DNA of 64,000 bases from Linnemannia schmuckeri (lineage: Eukaryota > Mortierellomycota > Mortierellomycetes > Mortierellales > Mortierellaceae). The notes under the pieces are model-generated. The model was not told where the DNA came from and did not search any database. It saw nothing but the letters and a program-made list of their open reading frames with translations. Below, piece by piece: positions 23,892 through 33,780 of this stretch. The first letter of the stretch is position 1; each line of letters starts with the position of its first letter. A program made the position numbers and the translations under genes. Where the stretch lies: NCBI GenBank assembly GCA_029449235.1, contig JANATG010000018.1, forward strand, positions 1,054,001 through 1,118,000, read 5' to 3'.

Positions 23892-26253
23892 CTACCACCA
23901 GAACATATCGAACTGGAACTGCTCCTTGGTCTTGGGGAACAAGGTCTCGAGCAACAACTTGGCATCATCTCCACCGCCGACAGAAGTCTCGCTATAAAAG
24001 TAAATCATCTCGTCGACCGACAAGTCACCGACCAACAGCCTCGTGAATGTCAACGGTGCAAACTGGATCTTGAAAACAGTTGGCTTCTTATTGTCCGGTC
24101 GACCCTCGGCCTTGGCCAACGCCTTGCGTTCACGAGCAGCTAACATTAGTTCCTCGGGTGTTGGTGGCACGAAATCGTCTCTAGCCGAGATGATATGACC
24201 GTCCTTGATCACCACCTCGAGACCTTTGCCCGCAGAACCGACGACTTTTCGGTAGAAATCGAATTGCAAGGTGGCGGTGATGCCGGCAAGACAGGATTGG
24301 GCCAGACGGTGTTCGAGTGAGGGCGCGACCTTGAGGATAAAGTTCGCGTAAGAGGGGATGCGGGTGTAGAGGCGGACATGTTTGTGGTCGTCGGCGGTGG
24401 ATTTTGACTCCAGGAGCTTTGTGATTGGGTGGTCTGGGTCCAGGATTAGGCGGAAGGGCTTGGGTGCTGGGGGCTTCTCGGCGGCAGCGTCAGTGGTAGT
24501 GGTGGCGTGGGTTTGGCCGTCCTTGGGAGCGGGTCCATCCTTGTCGTCCTTCTTGGCATTCTCGTCTTCCTTCTTGGTCTGATCATCCTCCTTCTTGGCT
24601 TTCTCATGCTCGCCCTCCTTGTCTCCATTCTTGGACTCCTCCTTCTTCTCAGCAGCCTGCTTAGCCTGCCATGGGGAAGGTCCCTCACCCGCCAAAACAA
24701 ACTGCCTCAAAACCGGGTACAAAGCCTCTCTGTAATGGTACCCATCCTCAAGCGTAAAAATATACAATCCCATTCTCGGCGCACCCGCTCCCATCACCAG
24801 CCCGCAATCCTTCCCATTCTTAGCGTCGACAATAATCCTCGTCAACCTGCTTGCATCAAATTCCGACTCTTGGGTCTCAATCACATCATGGATCGTGTAA
24901 CGCCAGTATGACTCCCTATACTCCAACCCGACTTGAGCTTGAGATTTCTGAGCTTCGCGGGTGCTCAGCTTGCAAAGATAGGGGATGTCGGCGAGGGTAG
25001 GGACGCGGAGTGTGAAGAGTTCGGAGGCTGGGATGTCATCCTTGGAGAAGATGGTGGGGAGTTTTGTGGTGAGGTCGTCGATGGAGCGGGAGGAGCGGAG
25101 GCCGATGGCGTATTCGTAGCCGAATTGACGGTAGAAGTGAGGGATGCCTGGGATGATCTGGATGACGTCTCCTCGGGAGTCCGAGGCGGGGTGGATGAGC
25201 TCGTGGAAGAGTCTGCGGACTAGGCCCTTGTTCCTGTAGGCTGCTCATGGGAGAAGAGAAAAATGGAGGAGAAAGGGAAGGCACGAGCGTTAGAACGAAG
25301 GTAAACAGCGAAGTGGAGAGGAAAATGTGATTTGGGCAAAGTTATGGTTTCCAGAAAAGGAATACATGCAACTTAACAACATTGTCGAACTAAACAAATA
25401 AATAAAAACAAATGGGTATGGGTGCAAACACCATAACAACTGACAAGTTCCAAAGCCGAAAATCGAGAACAACCACCAGGCTGTGTCATCCATCATCCGT
25501 CGTTCAGCACTGGCGACCAAGTTTGGTCCCCTTCTCATTTTTTTTTTTTTTTTTTTGTTTCTTATTGTGCGTTACTACATTACCTGGGTTGGAACAGACA
25601 GCTTCGGGTTTGCCAAAGAGCATTGAGACCTTTTCACCATAAAAGCCAGGAACACCGTGGAGGCAGATACAGGCGACGATAGGGTTCTCGCCGTCCTTGG
25701 CAAGCGTATTTTCGACGACCGCGTAGTCAAACTCGGTCATTACTGCACTGTTTCCGCGCATCAGGCGTCGCTATTCAATGAGAAGAAAGAGAGAGGGGGG
25801 GAGAAGGAGGCTGAAAGTGTGAGAACAATATGATCTCAATGGTTGCATGAAACTATTGGGTGATCATAGTACATCCGCAATTGTAGGGAAACTTACGACG
25901 CCAGCCTTGACCCAGGCGTTGGGGGCAGGTTCCTCATCCTCGGCGACAGTGGCAAAAATGCCAGACCACTATGTAAATTCATTCAGCAAGCACGTCAAAG
26001 TAAAAGCTCCGATTAGTCAGTCTCTCCGCGCACAAAAAAAGGGAGCTAGTCATAACAAGATTTATCTTGTTACATAAGATATGCCCTGTCGTGCACAGAA
26101 AAAAAGTAGACAAGTTACCTTGAAGGCATTGGCCATGCAATTGGCAATGTCGTTACCGTCCTTGATGGTCGACCAGCGCATCACCAGACCGTCGCCGATA
26201 TCGATCCTTTCAGGTCTCTGAGTCTTTTGAACAATTGGGATTTCAACAGTCAT
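23892..26253 (-). CDS. GNAT N-acetyltransferase (fungal Eis-like) with charged insertion
   Basis: Four exons on the - strand (26253-26119, 25968-25897, 25770-25584, 25240-23892) join in frame to 580 residues. The N-terminal GNAT fold is shown by the acetyl-CoA loop NPAYRNKGLVRRLFHELI (motif A), preceded by a strand around FGKPEAVC, and by IPGIPHFYRQFGYEYA (motif B). The middle has a second acetyltransferase-like half with a conserved-looking ESYWRYTIHDVIE, and the C-terminus (VGGGDDAKLLLETLFP...FDMFWW) resembles the sterol-carrier-like end of Eis-type two-domain acetyltransferases. A lysine/acid-rich insertion of about 80 residues (around KKEDDQTKKEDENAKKDD) lies between them and is probably a disordered loop. 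Substrate unknown. The gene is divergent from the mitochondrial carrier gene. Confidence 0.85.
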
Positions 26254-27276
26254 TTTTTTGTGTATGTGCGTGTGAAATACGTAAGAAGTGGTGGATTTAA
26301 TTGTTTTAGAAGAAGATATGATTTTTTTTTTTTTTTTTCATGGGAACATGGGCTGCTTGGGCTGCTATTTGAAGGAAAATGATTTTTTGCTGCGGGTAAA
26401 ACTCAAAATCTGATTCGTTCCCGAAATGGGTGCGATCCTTTCTACTTTTTGATCTCTCTCCCTTAGTCTCAGAACAAAAAAAAAAAGACAGCGAATGGAA
26501 AAATTGCGGCGCACAAGGTTCAAGAAGAGTTTGGTCCTAAGGGACATAATAAGATTCAGAGGATGCCAAGCATAGGGCCTTGGCAAAGGGAAATCCGCAA
26601 TTCTGTTGTCGCGTACGCACTCTTGGAAATAAAAAACACGTACTTTCCTGATTTGGCGCGCCTAGATTGTGGGCATGGCCAATGGCTTGCAGAAGAAGTT
26701 TTTCTACGCGTTGATAGAATGGAGTCAGAGAGGGCAAGCCGATGGGACAATGCGAAGTTTAATATCTTGGTTATGAAGGATGGAGTAGAGCAATTGATGA
26801 ACACGTGGGTGGATGTGGCGTATATGAGTAGAGGAATGTTCTACGAACGCGTGTCTTCCGACTTTCCTGCTTATGTCGCTACATTTGCGTGTCCGCCCTT
26901 GTCGTAGTCCTTCTGTGGCAGAACTAACAAGAAATCCACTTTCTCGATGACACGTCTGGGGGAGCGGAGTAACACAGAACAAAAAGTCACGTTTCCCTTG
27001 AACAATGGCTTGGGAGACAAAACAACAACACGCAGTCACATTTTAGGAGCTACTTGCCTTTTTCGGCACTCCTTTTCCAGGCACTCGCAAGGCTCGTATA
27101 CACTGTCTTTTGACTATCGGACTTTTTTTTTTTTGTTTTCTCCTTCCTCCTTCTTCCTCTTCTCCCTTCCCTTCCTCTTCCTTCTTCTCATGCTGATCCC
27201 TTATCCCGTCCTTCCTTCTTGATCTCTCTTCAGCTACTCACATTCACTCATTCACACTTTTAAATAATATACAACC
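26254..27276. other. Divergent promoter region between GNAT and carrier genes
   Basis: About 1 kb separating two divergent start codons. It has a pyrimidine-rich leader next to the carrier ATG (27120-27276). A 114-codon open frame at 26563-26907 (+) has balanced residue composition but no recognisable domain and no codon bias like the neighbours. Confidence 0.5.
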
Positions 27277-29279
27277 ATGAGTGCCACGACTGCTGCTGCC
27301 GCCACAAGAGGAAACTCAATGATCCTCCCCTCCATGCTCCCCACCACCACCGCAACCACTGGCACCCTCTCTCAACTCCAACAAAAGCAATCCGCCTACG
27401 GGCGCTCTAGCTCGTCTCAGGACTCGGACAGCCTCAACTCCAAGGTTGCCACCTCAACCTTGTCCTCGACCGTCTCCTCCACAGCCTCGACAACTGTTGC
27501 TCAGCCTACTCAGAAAAAGATGGCTGGACTTCAGTTCTCCTGGGCCCACTTCTTGGCCGGAGGGTAAGCTTTTTTATTCCTTGTTCTTTATTGACAAGTG
27601 GCTGGCAATGAAGCGCGAAGGAAGGGGTGCTCGATTGGTTATTTGTTGCTTTGTATGTCTTGTTTTGCAAGAAGATACGGCGAGATCCATCCCTATTGTT
27701 CCTGAGGTTGGTGTTACTAACATTTTTTTTCTTGATCTCCCTTTTTTTCCCTTTTCTCGCCTCCCTACTTCCTCCTTCCTTTTCCCTCCCCCCTTCGGAC
27801 TTCACTTTTTGGTGTGACTCTAACTTTTTAGAACTGGAGGAATGGCTGGTGCCCTTGTTACCTCGCCTCTGGATGTGGTCAAGACTCGCCTCCAGGTAAA
27901 CCTGAATACATTTATGTCGTCCCACTCTCATCGTCACAACAAGGCAGAGAATATGTGTGCTGGAAACAAAAGGACTACAAACAACTGCGCCGGCATAGTG
28001 ACAAAGTAGAAAAATAAGCCGACCCAACAAAACAAAAGACAGCAAATAGCAACGAACGCACAGAGAACTAACAAATAATTATTACTCTGTCTTTGTCGCC
28101 TCCTTTTTCTCTCTCCTTGTTTTATTTACCTTTCTTCATTGGCTATTCCCGCCCAATCTAGTCCTCCCTTTATCAGTCGTCAAAGAATGTGTCCGCAGCC
28201 GCCCTTCCCAGATCAGGAATCGCCTCTGTCGTTGGTCACATCAAGGACACCTGCCTCTTGCTCGGGTAAGAACAACATCACGTTACTTAGCAGTGAATGT
28301 ATCAGCATGATTCCACAACGACCAAAAAGGTACGATTGATAGACGATTATGATCCTTTAGCTGACAATGCCCCTCTTGGTCCTTGATCTTGTTTTGTTTT
28401 GGCTTCTATCCTCCCTAATTAGTCACATCTACTCCAAGGAAGGTCCAAGGGCTCTTTACAAAGGATTGGGACCCAATTTGGTCGGCGTCATCCCCGCAAG
28501 GTAACACAACCACCCAATCAACCAACTCCGGAGATGAGCTATGCAGGATCACAGTACCATCAATGATGGAACCAAGACGCTAACGGCCGCAACTTGCTAT
28601 CTTCACTTGTAGGGCTATCAACTTTGCGACGTACGGAAACGGCAAAAAGTTTTACACTGACCTGAACGGAGGCAAGGAGACGACACTTGTCCACCTTTCT
28701 TCTGCAGCGACTGCTGGCGTTGTTACTGCCACCGCGACCAACCCTATCTGGCTTGTCAAGACCAGGATGCAGCTTCAGATAGAGGGCGTCAGACAGTACA
28801 AGAACAGCTTTGATTGCATGGTCAAGATCATTAGATCCGAGGGCATCCGTGGAATGTACCGAGGATTGAGTGCCTCTTACTTGGGTGTCGCCGAGGGAAC
28901 GATTCAGTGGGTGATTTACGAACAGCTCAAGACGACTTTGGCAGAGAGGCGCAAGTTGAACAATTCGACCCAGGGATACGTTGTCGGAGGAAAGGACATC
29001 GAAGAATGGGCTCACTTCCTTGGAGCAGCTGGAACGGCCAAGTTCATTGCCTCGGCCATCACATATCCTCACGAGGTGCTCAGGACACGACTTCGTCAGG
29101 TTCCCGTTGGAAACCAGCCTGTCAAGTACACTGGATTGAAGCAGACCTTCCAACTGGTCCTCAAGGAAGAAGGTGTTGCGGCTCTGTACGGTGGATTGAC
29201 GGCTCACATGATGCGTGTCGTTCCCAATGCTGCCATCATGTTCTTCTGTTACGAAGCCATCATGCACCACTTCTCATAA
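27277..29279 (+). CDS. RIM2: Mitochondrial pyrimidine nucleotide carrier (RIM2/SLC25A33-36 type)
   Basis: Five exons (27277-27563, 27832-27895, 28162-28265, 28423-28500, 28613-29279) give 399 residues. After a Ser/Thr-rich N-terminal extension of about 85 residues come three carrier repeats, each with its signature: SPLDVVKTRLQ, NPIWLVKTRMQLQ and YPHEVLRTRLRQ. The PIW variant in the second repeat is typical of nucleotide carriers (RIM2, SLC25A33/36, plant NDT). Segments such as LYKGLGPNLVGVIPARAINFATYG and MYRGLSASYLGVAEGTIQWVIYE match that branch. In yeast Rim2 exchanges pyrimidine (deoxy)nucleotides across the inner mitochondrial membrane and supports mtDNA synthesis and iron use. The assignment to this subfamily is strong; substrate specificity is inferred from the family. 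Confidence 0.93.
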
Positions 29280-29651
29280 GTGCCCTGCCTGCCCTCTTTT
29301 TCTGCCCCTCTGCATTTGTCACTTTTGCATTTTTATTCCATCTTGTCTTTTGGTTTGTTTTTTGCTTTCCATTTCTTTCACTTGTTCCTTGGATTAGATA
29401 GTGTTCTTTGTCTTGTTCTACTTTTTCTTTTCTGCTGTACTCCATTTACCTTGTAACATAGTCCATTCCTCTCATCTTTTCACCGCTGTAGTCGACCTTT
29501 GTTCCTACACACACCTCTTACACAATAATGATTTCGCATTTCTGCATCTTTTAAATAACTGCTATTGTTCTTTGTTTTGATTATTATTGAAATACTGTAC
29601 ATGATGTTTGTTGTTGGGGCCGGGCACAAGCGAAAAAGAGAGAAAAAAAAG
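29280..29651. other. Convergent 3' region of carrier and NSRP1 genes
   Basis: T-rich, with no reading frame of interest. It contains TACTGTACAT at 29593-29602, a partial copy of the palindrome found downstream of two other genes. Confidence 0.5.
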
Positions 29652-30947
29652 TTATGAGTCCTTCTTAGCCGCTGCAGCGGCGGCCTTTCTGGCCAAGTAA
29701 CGAGCTTTGGCATCCATGACCTGGTCGTCCTGGTTCTTACGCTTGAGGGCCTCGCGGATAGATTCTTGTCGCTCCTTCTCTTCCTCCTCCCGCTTCTTTT
29801 CCTGCTCCAATAGTTGCCGCTCGATCTGCTCTGTCATCCTGGATCGTTGGTCGGCTGAGGGGTCTTCTTCCTCTTGGCCACGTCTACCACCCCGAGATTT
29901 TGACTGCTTATAGTCGGCATATGCTCGGTCGCGGTCGTATCTCGAGCGATCGTCTCTCGACCGTGATGATGACGAGGATGACGACCTGTGATTGTCGCTG
30001 ACTGTAGCTGGTTTTTTCCTGACATTGAGTCCACCGTGAAGCAACTCGACCTTATCGACAATCTGACCCTCCTCGTTGATAGCAACGTTGAGTCCGCGTT
30101 CCCGAGCATCCTTCAGCAACTCCTGATCTGCCTTTTCTTTCTGTCGCTTCTCTTCCTCCAGTAACTCCAGCTCCTTGGTCGCCGCAGCCAGTTGTTGTGG
30201 TGTTAACGTCTCGGCGCCTTCTGGTCTCATCCTAGATCGCTCATCCAAAAGATTCCTATAAAACCCCTGCATCAACGACCCATCCTTGTCCTTTGCCAAA
30301 GCCTCCTCCTTCTTTCGATCCTCTTCCTCCGCGATCCGCATAGCTTCCTTCTGCGCCTTATAAGCGGGCGTAATGAACTGTTCCTTGTCCTTAAATTCCT
30401 CCCCCTCCCGTTCACGCTCACGCTCGATCCGTTTTTCGTCAGCAATCTGGCGGTCTCGTTTCCGGGTCTCGGCGGCCTCGAGAAGGGCATGAATGTATTT
30501 GGGTTTGCGTTCGGCCGATTCTTGTTTGCGGGCGAGTTCTCGGGCACGGTCCCCAGCCTTGAGTTGATCGTAGACACCATCGTAGTCAAAGACGGTTGCG
30601 TCCTGGGCGAGGGCGGCGTTCTGTTGTTCGATCACAGAGGTGGATTCGAGGGTTGCTGTCGCGTAGGATCGAAGGGATTTATTGACGGCCGAGGTTGAGT
30701 TTGATGTTGCTGCTGTTGTTGAGGAGGAAGGTGGTGGTGATTCAGACATGGATGGAGGTGGGAGGCGGCTTGTACTTTTCCCCTTGGTTGGAGGTGGTGA
30801 TGGTTGGTCGTCGAGATTGTCTTCGTCTGAGCTGTGGTCTCCGAATGCGGCGAGTCCTCCCATCGGCCGACTGGGAGCTGGTCTGGGCTTTGCCAGGACT
30901 GGGCCGCCCTTCTTCTTGATGTTGAGTCCAAATTGGAATCCTGACAT
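29652..30947 (-). CDS. NSRP1-like nuclear speckle splicing regulator
   Basis: A single exon of 431 residues. The N-terminus MSGFQFGLNIKKK and the block FDYDGVYDQLKAG ... KPKYIHALLEAAETRKRD ... EGEEFKDKEQFITPAYKAQ (about residues 115-210) match the conserved coiled-coil domain of NSRP1/CCDC55 (DUF2040). The rest is a charged coiled coil, with an RS/RD-rich patch (HRSSSSSSSRSRDDRSR) near residue 320 and a KR-rich C-terminal end. Family members localise to nuclear speckles and affect alternative splicing. It starts 298 bp from the GlyRS start on the other strand, so the two probably share a promoter region. Intronless, unlike most neighbours. Confidence 0.9.
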   Translation of the reverse strand: MSGFQFGLNIKKKGGPVLAKPRPAPSRPMGGLAAFGDHSSDEDNLDDQPSPPPTKGKSTSRLPPPSMSESPPPSSSTTAATSNSTSAVNKSLRSYATATLESTSVIEQQNAALAQDATVFDYDGVYDQLKAGDRARELARKQESAERKPKYIHALLEAAETRKRDRQIADEKRIEREREREGEEFKDKEQFITPAYKAQKEAMRIAEEEDRKKEEALAKDKDGSLMQGFYRNLLDERSRMRPEGAETLTPQQLAAATKELELLEEEKRQKEKADQELLKDARERGLNVAINEEGQIVDKVELLHGGLNVRKKPATVSDNHRSSSSSSSRSRDDRSRYDRDRAYADYKQSKSRGGRRGQEEEDPSADQRSRMTEQIERQLLEQEKKREEEEKERQESIREALKRKNQDDQVMDAKARYLARKAAAAAAKKDS

Positions 30948-31245
30948 GTCTGTCCGCTGTTAGTTGTTTGTTGGATGCGGCGAGGTTTGAGGAACGATGG
31001 AAGAAGGCGAAGCAAGGAAGTACGGAAAAGTGAGTGAGGTTGTAAAGTGCTGAAATATTCAGAGAACATAGCAAATGGGTGGCTTGTGTTTGTTCCCACT
31101 CCTCTCCTTCACTCTACTCCCGCACGCGTGCCTTTCCTACTTTGTAACTCATTGCAAGCTCATTCTTTTCCTCTATTCTTTCTCACATTCCTTCCTTCCT
31201 TCCTTCCTTCCTTCTCATTCCTCCGCATCTCCTTTCTTTTCCATA
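30948..31245. other. Bidirectional promoter between NSRP1 and GlyRS
   Basis: Only 298 bp separate the two start codons. The right part is pyrimidine-rich with a (CTTC)n microsatellite at 31191-31214. An in-frame ATG for the synthetase lies at 31075 with no stop before 31246. Confidence 0.6.
31191..31214 (+). repeat. (CTTC)n microsatellite
   Basis: Six tandem TTCC/CTTC units, 32 bp before the GlyRS start codon. Confidence 0.9.
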
Positions 31246-33081
31246 ATGTCAGCAATGCGTCATTTGCTGGACCTCTGCAAACGTAGAGGCTTCCTCTTCC
31301 AGTCCGCCGAGATTCACGGCGGCCTCCGCGGCGCATACGACTATGGCCCCCTGGGTGTCGAACTGAAACGCAACGTCTCCCAGGAGTGGTGGAACTCGAT
31401 GGTCTATCAACGGTCAGATGTCGTCGGAATCGATACCGCCATCATTACCCCCCCTGCTGTCCTCAAGACCTCGGGCCACGTCGACCAGTTCACAGACGAG
31501 ATGGTCGATTCCCGGTTGTCCAAGGAACGTTTTCGACCTGATAAAGCCCCTGCTCTGAAACTGATCGAGCAGGATAAGATCCTTCCGATCTCGGCACCGG
31601 ATAAGGTTACAGCCAAGGCGTGGGAACACGATATCCGGACACAGTTTGCAAAGGGTGCGTTGATCACTCGCAAGGGCAAGGAGATCTTGCTCCAGGTCGC
31701 GCGGATGGAGAAGGACAAGATTGTTCTCAAAAAGGATAGCGCGGCAGGAGCAGCAGCCACAATAGAGCCCACGGACCTTCACATCCCCTATCATGGCTAT
31801 GTCGACCCCAACTCCAATTCACCCTTCCTCACAGAGTCGCGCCCCTTCAATCTAATGTTCAAGACCTATCTCGATCCCATCGATCCCATCGACAAGGTCA
31901 TCACCACCACACTCGACGCCCAAAAGAACCCTTCGACCTCGGATCTGACCAGCACGCGCCAATTGGTCGACAAGACCCTCCACCCTTCACTCACCTACCT
32001 CCGGCCCGAAACCGCCCAGGGTGTCTTTATCAACTATGCGACCGTTCAACGGTCCCACCCACACCTCAAGATCCCCTTCGGAATTGCCCAAATCGGAAAA
32101 TCGTTCAGGAACGAGATCCGACTGGAACATGCCATTTTCCGCACGCCCGAATTCGAACAGATGGAGCTCGAGTTCTTTGTGGCACCCTGGCAGGCCGAGG
32201 AACAGTTTGTGGCGTGGAGGAAGTTCAGGATGGACTGGTGGAGGTATTATGGTCGGAACCACGATCGGATCCGGGAGAGAGCTCATGCGCAGGACGAATT
32301 GGCACATTATTCGAGTGGTTGTGTCGATGTCGAGTATTTGTTCCCCTGGGGTTGGGGTGAGGTAGAAGGAATTGCGAATAGAGGTGATTTTGATTTGAGC
32401 AAGCATTCTGAGGCGACGGGGATCAAGTTGCAGTACACGGACGCGATCTTGATGCAGGAGAGACAGGCAAGAGAGAAGGCTACGGGTGTCAAGGAGACGA
32501 GTGTTGAGGCTTTGGCTAGGGAGAGGTTTACACCCCATGTGGTCGAATCATCTTGTGGATTGAACAGGGCTATGTTGGCATTGATGCTAGATGCAATGGA
32601 GGTTGTTGACGAGCAGGGCAAGGTCATCCCTTTCCCCGGCGAGGGCGACAACAACACTACTACCAGTGAGAACGCGATTGTGAGCAAGGGAGTTCGGACG
32701 ATCATGAGGCTGCATCCTCGTTTGGCGCCCGTGAAGGTGGGCATTATGCCTCTGATTTCGAACAACAAGGACCTGGTCGAGTTGTGCACGGGAATCAGTC
32801 AATCGTTGCGTCAGGAGCTGCAGGTCAATGTGTCATTGGAGACGCAGAGTACGACGATCGGGAAGCGGTATTATAGAATGGACGAGATTGGCACGCCCTG
32901 GTGTGTGACAGTGGACTTTGAGTCGTTGCAGGACCGGATGGTGACTATCCGTGAGCGCGATACGGGCGAGCAGAGACGTGTCTCTGCTGAGGAGGTTGTT
33001 GAGATTGTCAGGGATGGGTTGAGACTGCATCCCCGTGGTAGTAGCTTGGATCAGCAGCAGCAGAAGACGATATCCAAATAA
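31246..33081 (+). CDS. Glycyl-tRNA synthetase, bacterial dimeric (alpha2) type
   Basis: A single exon of 611 residues from MSAMRHLLDLCKRRGFLFQ. Class II motifs are present: motif 1 region VLKTSGHVDQFTDEMVD, motif 2 FGIAQIGKSFRNEI followed by FRTPEFEQMELEFF, motif 3 ESSCGLNRAMLALML, and a C-terminal anticodon-binding domain (LHPRLAPVKVGIMPL ... IGKRYYRMDEIGTPWCVTVDF). These match the GlyRS of bacteria such as actinobacteria, Thermus and firmicutes rather than the longer eukaryotic GRS1 type (which has AAQIGNSFRNEI and a different active-site frame). The enzyme charges tRNA-Gly with glycine using ATP. It may be the mitochondrial enzyme, or both. The frame is open upstream to an ATG at 31075, which would add 57 hydrophobic residues; that stretch is a pyrimidine-rich leader, so I chose the ATG at 31246. 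Confidence 0.92.
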   Translation: MSAMRHLLDLCKRRGFLFQSAEIHGGLRGAYDYGPLGVELKRNVSQEWWNSMVYQRSDVVGIDTAIITPPAVLKTSGHVDQFTDEMVDSRLSKERFRPDKAPALKLIEQDKILPISAPDKVTAKAWEHDIRTQFAKGALITRKGKEILLQVARMEKDKIVLKKDSAAGAAATIEPTDLHIPYHGYVDPNSNSPFLTESRPFNLMFKTYLDPIDPIDKVITTTLDAQKNPSTSDLTSTRQLVDKTLHPSLTYLRPETAQGVFINYATVQRSHPHLKIPFGIAQIGKSFRNEIRLEHAIFRTPEFEQMELEFFVAPWQAEEQFVAWRKFRMDWWRYYGRNHDRIRERAHAQDELAHYSSGCVDVEYLFPWGWGEVEGIANRGDFDLSKHSEATGIKLQYTDAILMQERQAREKATGVKETSVEALARERFTPHVVESSCGLNRAMLALMLDAMEVVDEQGKVIPFPGEGDNNTTTSENAIVSKGVRTIMRLHPRLAPVKVGIMPLISNNKDLVELCTGISQSLRQELQVNVSLETQSTTIGKRYYRMDEIGTPWCVTVDFESLQDRMVTIRERDTGEQRRVSAEEVVEIVRDGLRLHPRGSSLDQQQQKTISK

Positions 33082-33223
33082 AATATATATTTATTAGACT
33101 TTAAGGGTCCCTGGTAATTTTCAAATCTGAGTGCCACAAATTTTCAGTAGGTCAAGGAGAGGATTGTGCCTTGTGTTGCGAAAGATGGATGAAGGACTTT
33201 AGAGATGAAAAAGGTCGATGAAT

Positions 33224-33254
33224 TGAATCCGAGCTGATGCCATCAGCCGATTCA
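33224..33254. repeat. 31-bp inverted repeat
   Basis: Arms TGAATC...GCTGATG and CATCAGC...GATTCA are complementary, with one central base and a two-base size difference between the inner spacers (CGA against C). It could form a cruciform or hairpin or be a dimeric binding site. It lies 143 bp after the GlyRS stop. Confidence 0.7.
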
Positions 33255-33519
33255 CCGGACTCGGTTACATCAGTAAGATTTTCGTTTCAGAGGGTGTTGT
33301 GATCCACAATGTCGATGACCCTCATTGCCTTGACCACTACGACTTGGAAAGGTGGCACCTCTAGTCACGGGCAAAGAACTTTAAAAAGGATAGGTAATTC
33401 ACTTTATTTTTGATAGACATTAGACCGTAAGACAGCGCTTTTTTTTTTTTACCCATAAGGTTATGTACTGTACATACAGTATCTGGGGAGCTGCCTCTGT
33501 TTTGATGCTCAACCTGCTA

Positions 33520-33780
33520 TTTTTCGGGTTCATGTCCCAAAGGCGTACCCTGCTGTCTTCACCTCCCGAGACGAGCTGCAGACCGTCCGGCGAAATTGAG
33601 ACGTCGACAATATCCTATAAATGGTCCGTACAAGATCGAGATAAGGGTAGCCGCGGATGCATCCCATAACGTCATGGTCTTGCCCTTGCTCGACGATGCG
33701 CTCGTGAGATTGACAGTCCTCAAATCGGTTTCTTGAAACCACACATAGTCATGCTGCTCACCGGAGAGAACTGCGCCTGA
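33520..33780 (-). pseudogene. WD40-repeat gene remnant
   Basis: On the - strand two adjacent frames give WD40-like blades: TSASSSKGKTMTLWDASAAT (about 33705-33650), then after a one-frame shift DIVDVSISPDGLQLVSGGE... ending in RVRLWDMN (about 33613-33525). The patterns S-A/G-S-x-D/G-x(2-4)-LWD and V-x-I-SPDG-x-x-L-V-SG are typical of WD40 repeats. No start codon, intact frame or further blades are found, so I read it as a decayed fragment of a WD40 gene. Large WD40/NTPase families are common in Mortierella-type genomes (established generally, not checked here). Confidence 0.6.

Noticed and set aside
28560..29270. A 236-codon frame antisense to the mitochondrial carrier
   Set aside because: The sense frame encodes two complete carrier repeats; the antisense product has no features of its own.
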